From: Thermodesulfovibrionia bacterium
Lineage (GTDB): Bacteria; Nitrospirota; Thermodesulfovibrionia; UBA6902
Length of the DNA: 39,265 bases
Assembly (NCBI GenBank): GCA_945788685.1
Contig: CALZMZ010000018.1
Span: 1 to 39,265, forward strand
Direction: 5' to 3'
The translations under genes were made by a program, and so were the position numbers. The first letter of the stretch is position 1. Each line of letters begins with the position of its first letter. Shown piece by piece: positions 1-9,076 of the stretch. The notes beneath the pieces are model-generated. The model searched no databases. It saw nothing but the letters and a program-made list of their open reading frames with translations, and was not told the DNA's origin.

Positions 1-500
1 GGGTCATTCACCGGCATGATTGTCGCCTGGCTGAAGTTGTCGTTTTCATCAGAAGAATCTGCAAAATCAACAGAGAGATAATAGGTGTTCTCAGACGATT
101 CATCATCCATGAGGTCCCGAACAGCGATATAAATATCCTTGGGAGAATCAATATAAACGTTCATCGTTATATCTGCCGGAAGCTGACTCCCTTCAGGTGC
201 GTGGTCTGCGTAGAGCCTGACCTTTTCACCTTTCTCATTCTCCTCATACACTGTGACGAGGAGGTCCACGTCGGGCCTGTAGGTGTTACTTGAACAATTG
301 ACCTGCAGAACATTGTTCGCTTCAACCGCCTTAAAGTGATACCAGTCCACTTCACCCTGTTCTGCAATGCTCCCGGCAACACTGGAATTCAGAGACAATT
401 CTACTGTTCCTGTATCGCTGTCCTGTTCTTCAGGAACCAGTCCGCAGGCAATGAATAACAGGCTTGCTGCCATGCACATAAAAATATATATCCTTTTCAT
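1..500 (-). CDS. Exported PPC-like lipoprotein, C-terminus beyond the window edge
   Basis: The frame is open from an ATG at 500 to the left edge, so only the first ~166 residues are visible. A good ribosome site (AGAGGTGA) lies 6 bases upstream. The N-terminus is a lipoprotein signal: a short positive end, a hydrophobic stretch, and lipobox FIAC with Cys19. After it comes a beta-rich domain with the phrases GEVDWYHF, PDVDLLVTVY and PKDIYIAVRD. These recall bacterial pre-peptidase C-terminal (PPC) domains, which are extracellular beta-sandwiches. The region near the edge (DENDNFSQAT) may begin a second copy. It starts 14 bases after the stop of the VWA lipoprotein's shifted frame and is the last visible gene of the Glt-like operon. 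A surface or outer-membrane accessory role is inferred. The lipoprotein call is firm; the PPC call is moderate. Confidence 0.8.
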   Translation of the reverse strand, partial: MKRIYIFMCMAASLLFIACGLVPEEQDSDTGTVELSLNSSVAGSIAEQGEVDWYHFKAVEANNVLQVNCSSNTYRPDVDLLVTVYEENEKGEKVRLYADHAPEGSQLPADITMNVYIDSPKDIYIAVRDLMDDESSENTYYLSVDFADSSDENDNFSQATIMPVND

Positions 501-514
501 TGTTATCACCTCTT

Positions 515-706
515 TCATTGAATTAATGTAAAATCATGGGGCGTAAGAGTGATGTTTTTATTTTCATCCGCTATATTCACCATGACTTCTGCCATCCTGA
601 ACAGAGGGACGGCATCCGGATTATCCTCGGGTATTTCAGCAATATAAAAACGGATCAGATTGCTTCCCTCTCCGGACATAGGATTCCATCTCACTGCCCT
701 GATCAA
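515..706 (-). pseudogene. Out-of-frame C-terminal segment of the VWA lipoprotein
   Basis: This 63-codon open stretch has no ATG or ribosome site of its own at its 5' end, where the first possible start is a TTG. It overlaps the end of the VWA gene in another frame. Its translation is ordinary protein-like sequence (NLIRFYIAEIPEDNPDA, MAEVMVNIADENKNITLTP). The last ~25 residues of the VWA frame at the same place are arginine- and serine-rich and stop abruptly. Removing one T near 705-712 joins the two frames. The stop at 515-517 lies 14 bases before the next gene, as expected for the true end of the upstream gene. I read it as the real C-terminus, separated by a one-base indel that is either genuine or a sequencing error. 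Confidence 0.6.
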
Positions 707-2057
707 TAAGAACTAAACCGTTATCATGAACACTATAGTTGTAACTGTATCTTTCTCTGATTAAAGGATCATCCGATGTCAGGTTTGTATGTTGCTGTAC
801 CTCCAGCCAGTCCTCTGAACCATCAAAATCACTGTCAGTCGTATACTGGACCTCTAATGGATTCATACCTGTCAAAAACTCAATACCGTCAGGAATACCG
901 TCACTGTCTGTATCTACCAGATGACGGTTCGTACCTTTCACATACTCTTCGCAGTCTGTGAGACCGTCCATGTCTGAATCAGGCCACAATCCATCAACCG
1001 GCACATTACAGGGACTGTCCTGCGCCAGCGGGTCCAGCACATTCCCCGGAGAACTGAGCCGCACCTCAAAATAGTCACTCATTCCGTCATTGTCTGTGTC
1101 TTTAATACCCGGATCAGTGCCATGGGTCGCTTCATCATCGTCAATAAGACCATCTCCGTCACTGTCTCTGTAAATGATTTCTATACCGGGCCGCACATTG
1201 TAGTTATATGCGACCATGTATTTGATCTTATATTCAACCGTAAGCCTCATATCCACGACATTGATGAAATCAATGGCCTCGGCACTGTCAAAAAGGCGGA
1301 ACTGTCCTTTGCCTTCATCAGCCATACCCTGAAGCGTTTCTTCTGCCAGCTGTCTGGCCATCTGACCATTTGAGGTGGGAGGAAACATGCCCAGCAGAAG
1401 AAAGGTGTGGAAATTAAATCCCCCTACTCCTCTTTGTTCTGCCATATCATACAGATCACTCACACTATTCCATATGTCTGTATTCGGCTGGCTGCCGCCC
1501 TGGACATTGGACATGCCGTCGCTCAGGAACACAACAACGTATTTGGTACGGATCAGATTATCCTCATCTTCCCTGTTGATATCGCGTTGTATGTCTGTGT
1601 AAATCGCATCGAGGGTCCCGAGATAATCGGTCATCGTATCATTACGCGCCGCATCAAGCACGCGGTTAAGTTCATCAGGATCTTTGGTAAACCCACCACT
1701 TCCATCAATCGTCCTGGTCCGCTCAAACACATCATTGTTCCAGAGCATGATCTCAAATGACGTGTTTTCATTACTGTTATACTGGTCGATGAAATCTCTC
1801 ACCGCATCTATTCTCAGGAAATGAGGGTCTGAACCGGCCATCTGGCCATTGATCGTATCACCCATGCTCAGGGAACAATCAATGGCAAACAGGACCTTGA
1901 CCGGGAAGTTTATCTCATCAGGGCTTTCTGTCAGGAACGTGCCCTGCAGAGTGACTTTGCTCCGTGCCTGTGTCCGCTCAAGTTCATATCCACCGCACCC
2001 GGCAAGTACAAGTAGCAGAAGAGCGAGAACCGCAGCGCAGCATTGATTCCTATGCAT
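636..2057 (-). CDS. VWA-domain lipoprotein with calcium-binding repeats (CglB-like), 3' end frameshifted
   Basis: From the ATG at 2057 the protein has a lipoprotein signal with lipobox LAGC (Cys21). A von Willebrand A domain follows at about residues 53-290, with an intact MIDAS (DCSLS at 60-64, a downstream Thr region TMTDYLGT, and FLSDG). Next come four or more aspartate-rich repeats of thrombospondin type 3 kind (DSDGDGLIDDDEA, DTDNDGMSDYFE, DTDSDGIPDGIE). MIDAS-type VWA domains bind ligands through a metal ion. In Myxococcus the VWA lipoprotein CglB is the outer-membrane adhesin of the gliding complex, and the neighbours here suggest the same job. The start overlaps the upstream stop by 8 bases and has an AAAGGGGA ribosome site; longer starts would extend into the upstream gene. 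The last ~25 residues look frameshifted, so the true end is probably 515. Confidence 0.82.
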   Translation of the reverse strand: MHRNQCCAAVLALLLLVLAGCGGYELERTQARSKVTLQGTFLTESPDEINFPVKVLFAIDCSLSMGDTINGQMAGSDPHFLRIDAVRDFIDQYNSNENTSFEIMLWNNDVFERTRTIDGSGGFTKDPDELNRVLDAARNDTMTDYLGTLDAIYTDIQRDINREDEDNLIRTKYVVVFLSDGMSNVQGGSQPNTDIWNSVSDLYDMAEQRGVGGFNFHTFLLLGMFPPTSNGQMARQLAEETLQGMADEGKGQFRLFDSAEAIDFINVVDMRLTVEYKIKYMVAYNYNVRPGIEIIYRDSDGDGLIDDDEATHGTDPGIKDTDNDGMSDYFEVRLSSPGNVLDPLAQDSPCNVPVDGLWPDSDMDGLTDCEEYVKGTNRHLVDTDSDGIPDGIEFLTGMNPLEVQYTTDSDFDGSEDWLEVQQHTNLTSDDPLIRERYSYNYSVHDNGLVLIDQGSEMESYVRRGKQSDPFLYC

Positions 2058-2817
2058 TACAGGCATCCCCTTTCCCGTCCTGATCTGCATCAAGCTGCTC
2101 CGGATTAGCCTCTGAAGGACAGTTGTCACATGCATCACCGATTCCGTCGCCGTCAACATCATTGTTTTCATAGGTATGGGCGCGCGGACACAGGTCTGCA
2201 TTTACACTTCCGTCCTCAGGAAATCCGTCGTTATCAAGGTCATTGTCACACACGTCGCCGGCAGTGTCGTCAACCATATAGAAATCACTGTTTTCCTGCC
2301 CGGGATTATGCACCATGCTGCAGTTATCTACAGAATCCGGCACCCCATCATTGTCATCATCCTCATCACAGAGGTTGCCGAGACCGTTTCCATCGTAATC
2401 ATTCTGCAAGGGATTAAAAACCAGGATGCAGTTGTCCTGGGCATTCACAATATTATCTCCATCAATATCTCCGTCACATGCATCACCTGCACCATCGTTA
2501 TCCGTGTCTGACTGGTCATTATTTGCCATGTCAGGACAGTTGTCACAGGCGTCACCGTGATCATCACCGTCTGAGTTTTCACTCTGATCATTAGGGGTAA
2601 AGAAACAGTTGTCCCTTGTATCAACCACACCATCGGCATCCAGGTCTTCCTCAAGGGAGAAGACCGGTCCCAGATCATAATTCACGACAATCGGTCCTCC
2701 TCCGCCTCCTCCGCCGCCTGCACCGCCGGCCGGGGGAGCTCCGCACAGATCATCAGGGCATTCATTAAACCATTCATTTGGATCAAAATCCTGTGCCCCT
2801 GCCTCTTGACCACCCAA
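2050..2817 (-). CDS. Thrombospondin type 3 repeat protein, start uncertain
   Basis: The protein consists of a glycine-rich linker (eight consecutive Gly near residues 34-41) followed by about seven Asp/Asn-rich repeats of the type DxDxDGxxDxxDNCP, with regularly spaced cysteines. These are thrombospondin type 3 repeats, which wrap calcium ions on extracellular proteins. The only in-frame start is a TTG at 2817; there is no ATG and no good ribosome site, and a stop lies 10 bases upstream. The first residues (GGQEAGAQ) look like the end of a signal peptide. A hydrophobic stretch (LIRAALIYIIG) sits just upstream in another frame and joins if one G is removed near 2810, although that frame also lacks an ATG. 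The gene lies between the beta-propeller-like lipoprotein and the VWA lipoprotein and probably encodes a surface partner of them. Confidence 0.7.
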   Translation of the reverse strand: MGGQEAGAQDFDPNEWFNECPDDLCGAPPAGGAGGGGGGGGPIVVNYDLGPVFSLEEDLDADGVVDTRDNCFFTPNDQSENSDGDDHGDACDNCPDMANNDQSDTDNDGAGDACDGDIDGDNIVNAQDNCILVFNPLQNDYDGNGLGNLCDEDDDNDGVPDSVDNCSMVHNPGQENSDFYMVDDTAGDVCDNDLDNDGFPEDGSVNADLCPRAHTYENNDVDGDGIGDACDNCPSEANPEQLDADQDGKGDACNA

Positions 2818-2838
2818 TAATATAGATTAAAGCCGCTC

Positions 2839-4179
2839 TTATGAGCTGCCATCAGTTTTATAAAACATATAAATTGATGTGTCCGTTTTAGAGTATGAAG
2901 CAATCACCGGCGAGTCATTGTCATCAAACCAGAGATTATTATAGAGACCGATATCCCCTGTTGAAGCCACGAGTTCCCTGTCAGTCCATAAGTCGTCCTT
3001 AAACCGGGCAAGCTTCAGGTTCCTGAGGTCATATCCGCTGTGACTTTCTATCTCATAATATGCAACAGCAGGGAGCCCTGATGAATCAAAAGACAGGCTG
3101 GGATATTTCCCGCACAGGACCGAATCATCCACGGTCTGAACAGTCCATGAAGAACCTTCCTGTCCGGCGTACTTCAAATAATGCGTATCACTGCGCCCAT
3201 CATTACAGTCCGTAATATAGTAAGCCACGCCTAATACGCCCTGGTTGTTCATGCCGGCACTGATTCCCCCTATCTCACATCCGGTTTCTATCCACTCTTT
3301 CAACCATGTTCCATCTCCGTTCCTGTGAGCAACTCTCAATCCCTTTGTTAAATCCGGAAGTTCGGCATAGTAAAAAATTACCGGATTATCAGAGCCATCG
3401 ATTACAATGACAGGGAAATCTCCGGCACGATTCTGAATATTTGGACCGTCATACTCGTTTCCTTCCACGACTTCCTCAACCGTTCCGCTGTCACCCAGCG
3501 AACTCCTCTGCTTTTTCACGTAGTACATATCAGGATACTGAAAATTCATGGAGTCACAGCCTTCATAGAGAAACTGATATGCGATATGAACATCTCCATG
3601 GGAATCAAAGGCTACAGAAACCTCTGTCCCTGCGAGACCGTCTGTGAACACAGGATTTCTTTCTACAATTCCTGTTGCTCCCGTATACTCCTGCCACAGA
3701 CCATTTCCCCTTATGCTCAACATGGCGTCTGACTGCTGCTCAGAGCCGCACTCCCGGACCTCTCCTCCCTGATACACAATGACCGGAACATTATTATGAT
3801 CAAGGGCAAGATCCAGGTTTCTGCTGTTATCGATAGATGCGATGCTCTCAGTCTGAACGCCTGTCTGGATAATTCCCGTATGCGTGTCATGGACCAGATA
3901 ATGGACATCGTAGGGAGCACTGCTTCCCTGGCTATCAGTAAAGTACGTGATATGGACCTTCCCGTCACTGGCCGGAAATGCCTTCACCCTGGGACTCAGC
4001 AGCCCGCCGGCATTGAGCTGCTTAACCGGTGTTTTCTGCCACGTACTGCCGGGAGGGTCATTATCTGGTGGTTCTGAACCGCTGCTGTTCGGTCCGCCTC
4101 CGCATCCATAAAGGACAATCATGCTGATTGTTGCGGCAGCAAACAGGTTATAAAGAACTGGTCTGCATATACGTACCAT
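2839..4179 (-). CDS. Repeat lipoprotein, probably a beta-propeller
   Basis: Starting from the ATG at 4179, the 446-residue product has a lipoprotein signal with lipobox LYGC (Cys26). Next come a Ser/Pro/Asp-rich linker and five or more repeats of about 45-65 residues. Each carries a core of the form 'hydrophobic-Asp-x-x-Gly/Asn-x-Pro-V-I-x-Y': LALDHNNVPVIVYQ, SVAFDSHGDVHIAYQ, VIDGSDNPVIFYY, SFDSSGLPAVAYY, WFDDNDSPVIASY. Such blades are typical of beta-propellers of the sialidase/NHL type. No catalytic residues can be assigned. The start lies inside the end of the large TPR gene (32-base overlap), which implies translational coupling. A TTG at 4221 would add 14 residues before the signal peptide and is less likely. 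Because of its place in the operon, a surface or outer-membrane role is inferred. Confidence 0.72.
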   Translation of the reverse strand: MVRICRPVLYNLFAAATISMIVLYGCGGGPNSSGSEPPDNDPPGSTWQKTPVKQLNAGGLLSPRVKAFPASDGKVHITYFTDSQGSSAPYDVHYLVHDTHTGIIQTGVQTESIASIDNSRNLDLALDHNNVPVIVYQGGEVRECGSEQQSDAMLSIRGNGLWQEYTGATGIVERNPVFTDGLAGTEVSVAFDSHGDVHIAYQFLYEGCDSMNFQYPDMYYVKKQRSSLGDSGTVEEVVEGNEYDGPNIQNRAGDFPVIVIDGSDNPVIFYYAELPDLTKGLRVAHRNGDGTWLKEWIETGCEIGGISAGMNNQGVLGVAYYITDCNDGRSDTHYLKYAGQEGSSWTVQTVDDSVLCGKYPSLSFDSSGLPAVAYYEIESHSGYDLRNLKLARFKDDLWTDRELVASTGDIGLYNNLWFDDNDSPVIASYSKTDTSIYMFYKTDGSS

Positions 4180-7100
4180 TGATATAAGCACTATATAACT
4201 CCTTTGCTTTCGGATGAACAAGATCTGTTGACTCCTCTACGAGCAGTGTGTTGGGAAGGCTTTCGTAAATCATTCGGGCATGCTCTGCGTGTCCGTAATG
4301 CTGATAGAGTGCTGCAAGATTTATTTTTGCATCTATCAGTCCAGGGTCCAGTTTCAGGGCCTCTTTAAGTGCATGTTTGGCTTCTTCATCATGCCTGCTG
4401 TTCATCCGTGATATAGCGATGACATTATAAAAATTTGCCTTTAAAGGCTCATTCCCGTCCTGCAATTCTTCAATCGCCTTTTGTGCAATCAGCATGGACT
4501 GGAGATAATCACCCCTTTCAAGATACCCTCTGGCCAGAGCATGCAGTGTCTTTACATCCCTGGCGTTTTTCATCAGGGTGTCGTGAAGGACTTTCAGTTC
4601 AGCATCTACGAGGAATTCTATACCGATCTGAGATGGTGGATGAGAAACTGAAAAAGAGTTATTGTTCCCCTGTCCCCCTGACGTCATGGTGTACTGCGCA
4701 GGCTTCTGATCAAATATTTCCCATTTGTGAACAAGCTCATTAAATGTAGTTAAATACTGGTCAGCTTTCTCATCATAGCCCTGTGCTTTGTCATGTATGA
4801 GCTTCACGTACTGGGGCTTTTCTTCAGGTGATAATTCAGGAAGCGGCGCCTCCTGAAGAAAGCGGGCAAATTCCCTGTTTATTTCAGAGGCGCGATAAAA
4901 TGATTTCAGTGCCCAGACAGGTGATTTGAAAGCAACAACATCAAGGTACCCTTTTTCGAGCGTTGCAAGGAGTTTTGATTTGGCAGCTACAACCTTGTTG
5001 TCAATGTTGCGTTCAAGCTGCTTTTCCATGTAACTGCGGTATGTCGGGTCCAGAGCATTAAAGGCAATCTGTGTCATCAGGTCTTTCAGATACTCATCCC
5101 GACTTCCATACTTACTCTTGTAAGCTTTGCGGGCTTTTTTTCGATATTTGAGAGACTCTTTGTGGTTTCCTTTTTCAAAATACGCTACAGAGAGTAACGC
5201 ATCTGCCTTTATCCTTGCTGACACTGTGAGATCGCTTCTGATGTTTTTAAGAAAATCATAGGCGTCCGCACGTTTCCCGGACTGCCTGAAATTATCAAAC
5301 ATGGAAAAGGCAATCTTATCCTTCTCTTCCCCCTTCTTTTTCATGCGCTCCAGAATCCGTCTGTAATCCCTGTTCGAGAGGTCGTGCTGACCAAGTCCTT
5401 TTCTGATCTGTGCCGCCTTTATCAGAAAGTCACCGGCATTGTCATGGCCGGGAAACCTCTCTGTAAAGACTTCCAGATATTCTGCAAGCATCCGGAACTG
5501 TGAAATCTTTAATGAGGAGTCGATCATGATTCCAAGCATATCTTCTGTGTTTGAAGAGCCGGAAGATGCTGAAATGAGTTTCCCGCCTGTAGCAAAAAGT
5601 GTTTCGAGGTCTCCTTTCTCCCTGCTCGAGGCAATGAGTGTGTTAAGGACCTGCTCTCCGAGACCGGTTGATTTTTTCTCTTCAACATAATCAACCAGTG
5701 TTGATTTGCCCGTTTCCCAGTCATCCATTGCAGCAACTGTGAAGGAAGATACGATCTTTGATTCAGACGCATGTACAATCTTTCCTACCTCAGCTTTCAA
5801 CGTCTTATCATTGATGCTGCTGTCATTGAGTATCTTTTGACCGAAATTGATAAGTCCCTCATAATCTTCCTTAAGATTGTAGGCATCAAGGGTTAAATGA
5901 ATCGCGGCTTTGGCTGGTTTACCGTTCGGGTACTTTTTAATAAATGCAATGAATTTATTGATCGCTTCATCGTATTTGCCTTCATCATAGGAAATCCAGG
6001 CTACATTAAAGAGCAGGTCAGGGACTCTCGGGGATTGAGGAAACTGACTTGCATATTGAGTACCCACCGTTGTAATGCCGCCCCTTGCAAACGCTGCCTG
6101 ATAATAATTGAGCTCCTCTTTCTGTTTCAGGGCTTTATAGTAAGATGAGGCTGCGCTATAGAGCATCTCTTCTTTCTGTTCAGTCTTCAGCAGGTCTCTG
6201 TCCGCAATTTTTTCATACATCTTGCCTGCTTCAAGGTAGTGGCCGGATGAAAAAAGGGCCTCTGCATAATTGTCTTCCATTTCGTCGAATGCAGGACTTT
6301 CTTCAAAAAAAGACAGGTATACATCATAGGCATCTGCAGCCCGCCTGAATTCAGGGAGAGATTTCGTTTTCCTTGCCCGGTCATGCATATGCGTTACAAT
6401 GTTCCGTGCATAGAGCTCAAAGTCAGTCATGTTTTTTTCTTTTTCTGCATCGGGCGTATGTACAGAATATTTTTGACTCCTGAGTGCCATGACAATAGCA
6501 TGAATGTCCCTGTCAGCATTTTCATATGTATCGAGGGCCTGGACACAGTCAAATATATGGCGTGCATAGGCAAGCAGTTTATCCGCTGACTGTTGAAGCC
6601 CTGAAAGATGCCGGTAGAGCACGGCAGCATTGTCCCATTTCTTCTTTATGTAATATCTATAGGCAAGCTTCTCTAAGACCGCAGTATAGACCGGCCTTGA
6701 CCAGGCGAACTTTTTAAAATAAGCGATTGTCTCACCGGGTTTCTTATCCTTGTACACTTCTGTATAGCAGTAAGCCATATCAATCAGGGATGCAAACCGT
6801 ATATCTACCCGCTTATACGTATCAATTTCAAGATCACCGTCAGGAGCGCTTTTGATAGACTCTTCCAGAAGCCTGAGTGCCTCATTAAACTCTGAATTAT
6901 TAATATGGACCCATGCCAGTTTATAGCGGGCAACTGAGACAGCCGGGCTTCCGGGATGTCCGAGAACAGCCTTGTAATGTTTTTCCGCTGCCGGAAGGTC
7001 CATTTGATTTACATAATAATCGCCAAGTAACAGATGGGATTCAGGAACATAATCACTGTCTCTGTGCTGCTCAATGATGGATATATAATGCGTGACCATG

Positions 7101-7579
7101 CTATCGAGTTGTCCGGTTTCCCGGTATTCATGGGCCATAAAGAAGTGGACCTTGTCCCGTGATTCAAAATCCAGGAAGGTATCCAGGATTCTCTGGTATA
7201 TTTCAATTGCCTGGTTTTTGAATAACCTGGATTCGTACTGGGTCAGAGAGTTTTGCGGACTGTCTGATTCGCTGCTTCTGAGAAAATACGTGATACGTGA
7301 CCGTTCGATATACAGCTCTGCAAGACGAAGATAGAGTTCAGGGAGGTATGGCCTGTTTCTTGATCTGTCAATCAGTGTCTTTGTGTTCCTGATTGCCATA
7401 TCCGCCTTTCTGTTGTCCTGTCTGAGTTTCTCAACAAATTTCACCTGTTCTTCTGCTGTATTCTTTTCTTCATATCCATATGTGTCTTCGCTGGCACCCC
7501 TGGCAGCAAGAGCCAGGATGATGAGCAGCGTAAGGATGATGCTGCATGCTGTCTTTTTCATGAACTCCTTTTTAATCAT
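4148..7579 (-). CDS. Large periplasmic TPR-repeat protein
   Basis: The product has 1143 residues from the ATG at 7579, or 1137 from the ATG at 7561, which has AAAGGAG only three bases upstream. An N-terminal signal peptide (IILTLLIILALAARGAS) is followed almost entirely by helix pairs. Clear tetratricopeptide units occur near residues 160-240 (LLLGDYYVNQMDLPAAEKHYKAV), 510-560 (LLFNVAWISYDEGKYDEAINKF) and 1010-1110 (ALARGYLERGDYLQSMLIAQKA; INLAALYQHYGHAEHARMIYE). The start overlaps the previous stop as ATGA. Very large TPR proteins are standard parts of Glt/Nfs machines (for example AgmK/GltI in Myxococcus) and are thought to bridge the periplasm. That functional link is inferred from context; the TPR assignment is seen directly. 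An 8-U run sits just before the start codon. Confidence 0.82.
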   Translation of the reverse strand: MIKKEFMKKTACSIILTLLIILALAARGASEDTYGYEEKNTAEEQVKFVEKLRQDNRKADMAIRNTKTLIDRSRNRPYLPELYLRLAELYIERSRITYFLRSSESDSPQNSLTQYESRLFKNQAIEIYQRILDTFLDFESRDKVHFFMAHEYRETGQLDSMVTHYISIIEQHRDSDYVPESHLLLGDYYVNQMDLPAAEKHYKAVLGHPGSPAVSVARYKLAWVHINNSEFNEALRLLEESIKSAPDGDLEIDTYKRVDIRFASLIDMAYCYTEVYKDKKPGETIAYFKKFAWSRPVYTAVLEKLAYRYYIKKKWDNAAVLYRHLSGLQQSADKLLAYARHIFDCVQALDTYENADRDIHAIVMALRSQKYSVHTPDAEKEKNMTDFELYARNIVTHMHDRARKTKSLPEFRRAADAYDVYLSFFEESPAFDEMEDNYAEALFSSGHYLEAGKMYEKIADRDLLKTEQKEEMLYSAASSYYKALKQKEELNYYQAAFARGGITTVGTQYASQFPQSPRVPDLLFNVAWISYDEGKYDEAINKFIAFIKKYPNGKPAKAAIHLTLDAYNLKEDYEGLINFGQKILNDSSINDKTLKAEVGKIVHASESKIVSSFTVAAMDDWETGKSTLVDYVEEKKSTGLGEQVLNTLIASSREKGDLETLFATGGKLISASSGSSNTEDMLGIMIDSSLKISQFRMLAEYLEVFTERFPGHDNAGDFLIKAAQIRKGLGQHDLSNRDYRRILERMKKKGEEKDKIAFSMFDNFRQSGKRADAYDFLKNIRSDLTVSARIKADALLSVAYFEKGNHKESLKYRKKARKAYKSKYGSRDEYLKDLMTQIAFNALDPTYRSYMEKQLERNIDNKVVAAKSKLLATLEKGYLDVVAFKSPVWALKSFYRASEINREFARFLQEAPLPELSPEEKPQYVKLIHDKAQGYDEKADQYLTTFNELVHKWEIFDQKPAQYTMTSGGQGNNNSFSVSHPPSQIGIEFLVDAELKVLHDTLMKNARDVKTLHALARGYLERGDYLQSMLIAQKAIEELQDGNEPLKANFYNVIAISRMNSRHDEEAKHALKEALKLDPGLIDAKINLAALYQHYGHAEHARMIYESLPNTLLVEESTDLVHPKAKELYSAYINGTYMQTSSL

Positions 7580-9069
7580 TTAAAAAAAATATCCCATTCT
7601 TCTGATTGATTGCATTTATCCGGCAGTATCACGTTGTAATCATCCAGTTCATCAGTCCAGAACTCTCCCTGAAACGGATACCCCACCCTGCTTCGCATGC
7701 CCGGACCATCATCTTTGGAAAAAGCTTTGTCTTCCCTGTAATGGAACTGGTTGACCCGTTGATACATGTCCAGACCTATCTCATATTCGATAAGATGGGC
7801 CTCTTCTTCATACTGCAACAGGTCATTGGCCATGTCTTCATATTCTTTTCTGACCAGGTCCTGAAGTTCCTTCACTGTTTCCTGAATCTGCAGGCTGTAG
7901 ATCTTATCGATATAATCAAAGAGGTCTTTTTGAGAAATCTGTTTTCCCTTTTCCCGTTCTTTTTCGAGCAGGAGAAGGAATCTCCATGTTTCATTGATCT
8001 GTTTTTTATTCAGAATGACCTGCAAAAGGTCCTCGTTGTCAGTTACCTTATCACGTGCATAAATCACTCTTAATGAATCGCTGTAGTGACTATTGAATTC
8101 TTCAACAACTGATAATGCCTTTTGATAGTGACAGACAGACTTGTAAATGAAAGACTTCAGTATGTAGTATTCGGGAGTGAAGAAATTCTGAAATGACGGG
8201 GCCTGAAATGCATAGAGCAGACCCATGGCCTTTTCATTATCTCCATTCCGGTAGTGGGTCCATGCCCTTTCCATAAGATTCCTGGCCTGGTCAAGCATGG
8301 GTTTGTCGATCTGCCCGTACATGAAATCAGCTTCCCTGAATTCTCCCTTTTCATAGAGAAGACGTGCAAGGGTCTTTCGCACATCATTTTTAAAATCATC
8401 TGACTCAAGCGGGCCTTTCAGGACCTCCTTCAGCAATACAATGGCATCATCGATCCTGTCCTGATATATGCTGTAGAGCGCCTTCTGGTACAGGTATTTG
8501 TAAAAGTAGTAGGACCCCGGTGTTATCTTTTTAAAATGGTCTGTTCCCCACTGATCAAAACCATGCTCCCAGTCAATCACTCCCTGGTGGAAATGAATGA
8601 AATCCGATAAATGCTGTTCAACGAACCCATATTCATGGCCGCTGAGGACCTTACGGGTGACAATCCCGCGGTCATATGGCAGAGTACGTGACACGTGCTC
8701 AATCATTTCCAGGGAATATGATACGATCTTCGGATCTGGTTTCCTGGCCACAAGATGTGAAAGGAGGTCAACCGAAGCATGGGAGAAGCCGAGCTTTCGT
8801 AATGAAAGACCAAAGAAAAACTCTGCCCATTCATAATCCAGTTGATCAGGAGAATTTACTTTCAGATATGCATAGAGCAGTTCACTGGCTTCCATGTACT
8901 GCTTGTCCTGAAAGAATGCATATCCTTTTCTGAATGCATCACTGTCACCGGCTTTGTCCGTCTGATCCAGGGTAATGATTAAAGCTGCCTCGTGCTGCAC
9001 GGCTTCGGTATGACCGGCACACAGGATCAGCAGCAATAAAACTGATAATAGTTGTTTCATTCTTATCAT
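7576..9069 (-). CDS. Periplasmic TPR protein, AglT/GltE-like
   Basis: A 497-residue exported protein with signal peptide LLSVLLLLILCAGHTEA at the N-terminus. Helical repeats follow: residues ~45-110 (GYAFFQDKQYMEASELLYAYL; FFFGLSLRKLGFSHASVDLL) and ~190-330 (ALYSIYQDRIDDAIVLLKEVL; LARLLYEKGEFREADFMY). A coiled-coil-like stretch (ETVKELQDLVRKEYEDM...) comes next, then a short tail with PFQGEFWTDELDDY and a final cysteine segment. From memory, a tail of this kind is shared by AglT/GltE-type TPR proteins of Myxococcus-like gliding clusters, but I could not check this. The gene begins 7 bases after the beta-barrel gene and overlaps the next gene by 4 bases (ATGA). It probably acts as a periplasmic scaffold between the motor and the outer membrane. 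Confidence 0.8.
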   Translation of the reverse strand: MIRMKQLLSVLLLLILCAGHTEAVQHEAALIITLDQTDKAGDSDAFRKGYAFFQDKQYMEASELLYAYLKVNSPDQLDYEWAEFFFGLSLRKLGFSHASVDLLSHLVARKPDPKIVSYSLEMIEHVSRTLPYDRGIVTRKVLSGHEYGFVEQHLSDFIHFHQGVIDWEHGFDQWGTDHFKKITPGSYYFYKYLYQKALYSIYQDRIDDAIVLLKEVLKGPLESDDFKNDVRKTLARLLYEKGEFREADFMYGQIDKPMLDQARNLMERAWTHYRNGDNEKAMGLLYAFQAPSFQNFFTPEYYILKSFIYKSVCHYQKALSVVEEFNSHYSDSLRVIYARDKVTDNEDLLQVILNKKQINETWRFLLLLEKEREKGKQISQKDLFDYIDKIYSLQIQETVKELQDLVRKEYEDMANDLLQYEEEAHLIEYEIGLDMYQRVNQFHYREDKAFSKDDGPGMRSRVGYPFQGEFWTDELDDYNVILPDKCNQSEEWDIFFK

Positions 9070-9076
9070 CTCAGCG

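Noticed and set aside
636-638. The TGA ending the VWA frame as a selenocysteine codon
   Set aside because: The protein-like continuation is in another frame, so a simple indel explains the break better than read-through.
2130-2511. Plus-strand frames rich in His and Cys over the TSP3 gene
   Set aside because: Antisense reading of GAT/GAC/AAT repeats; repetitive shadow only.
7606-8073. 155-codon plus-strand frame rich in Phe, Ile and Leu
   Set aside because: It lies wholly antisense to the AglT-like TPR gene, has no ribosome site, and its hydrophobicity is the usual shadow of a charged helical protein.
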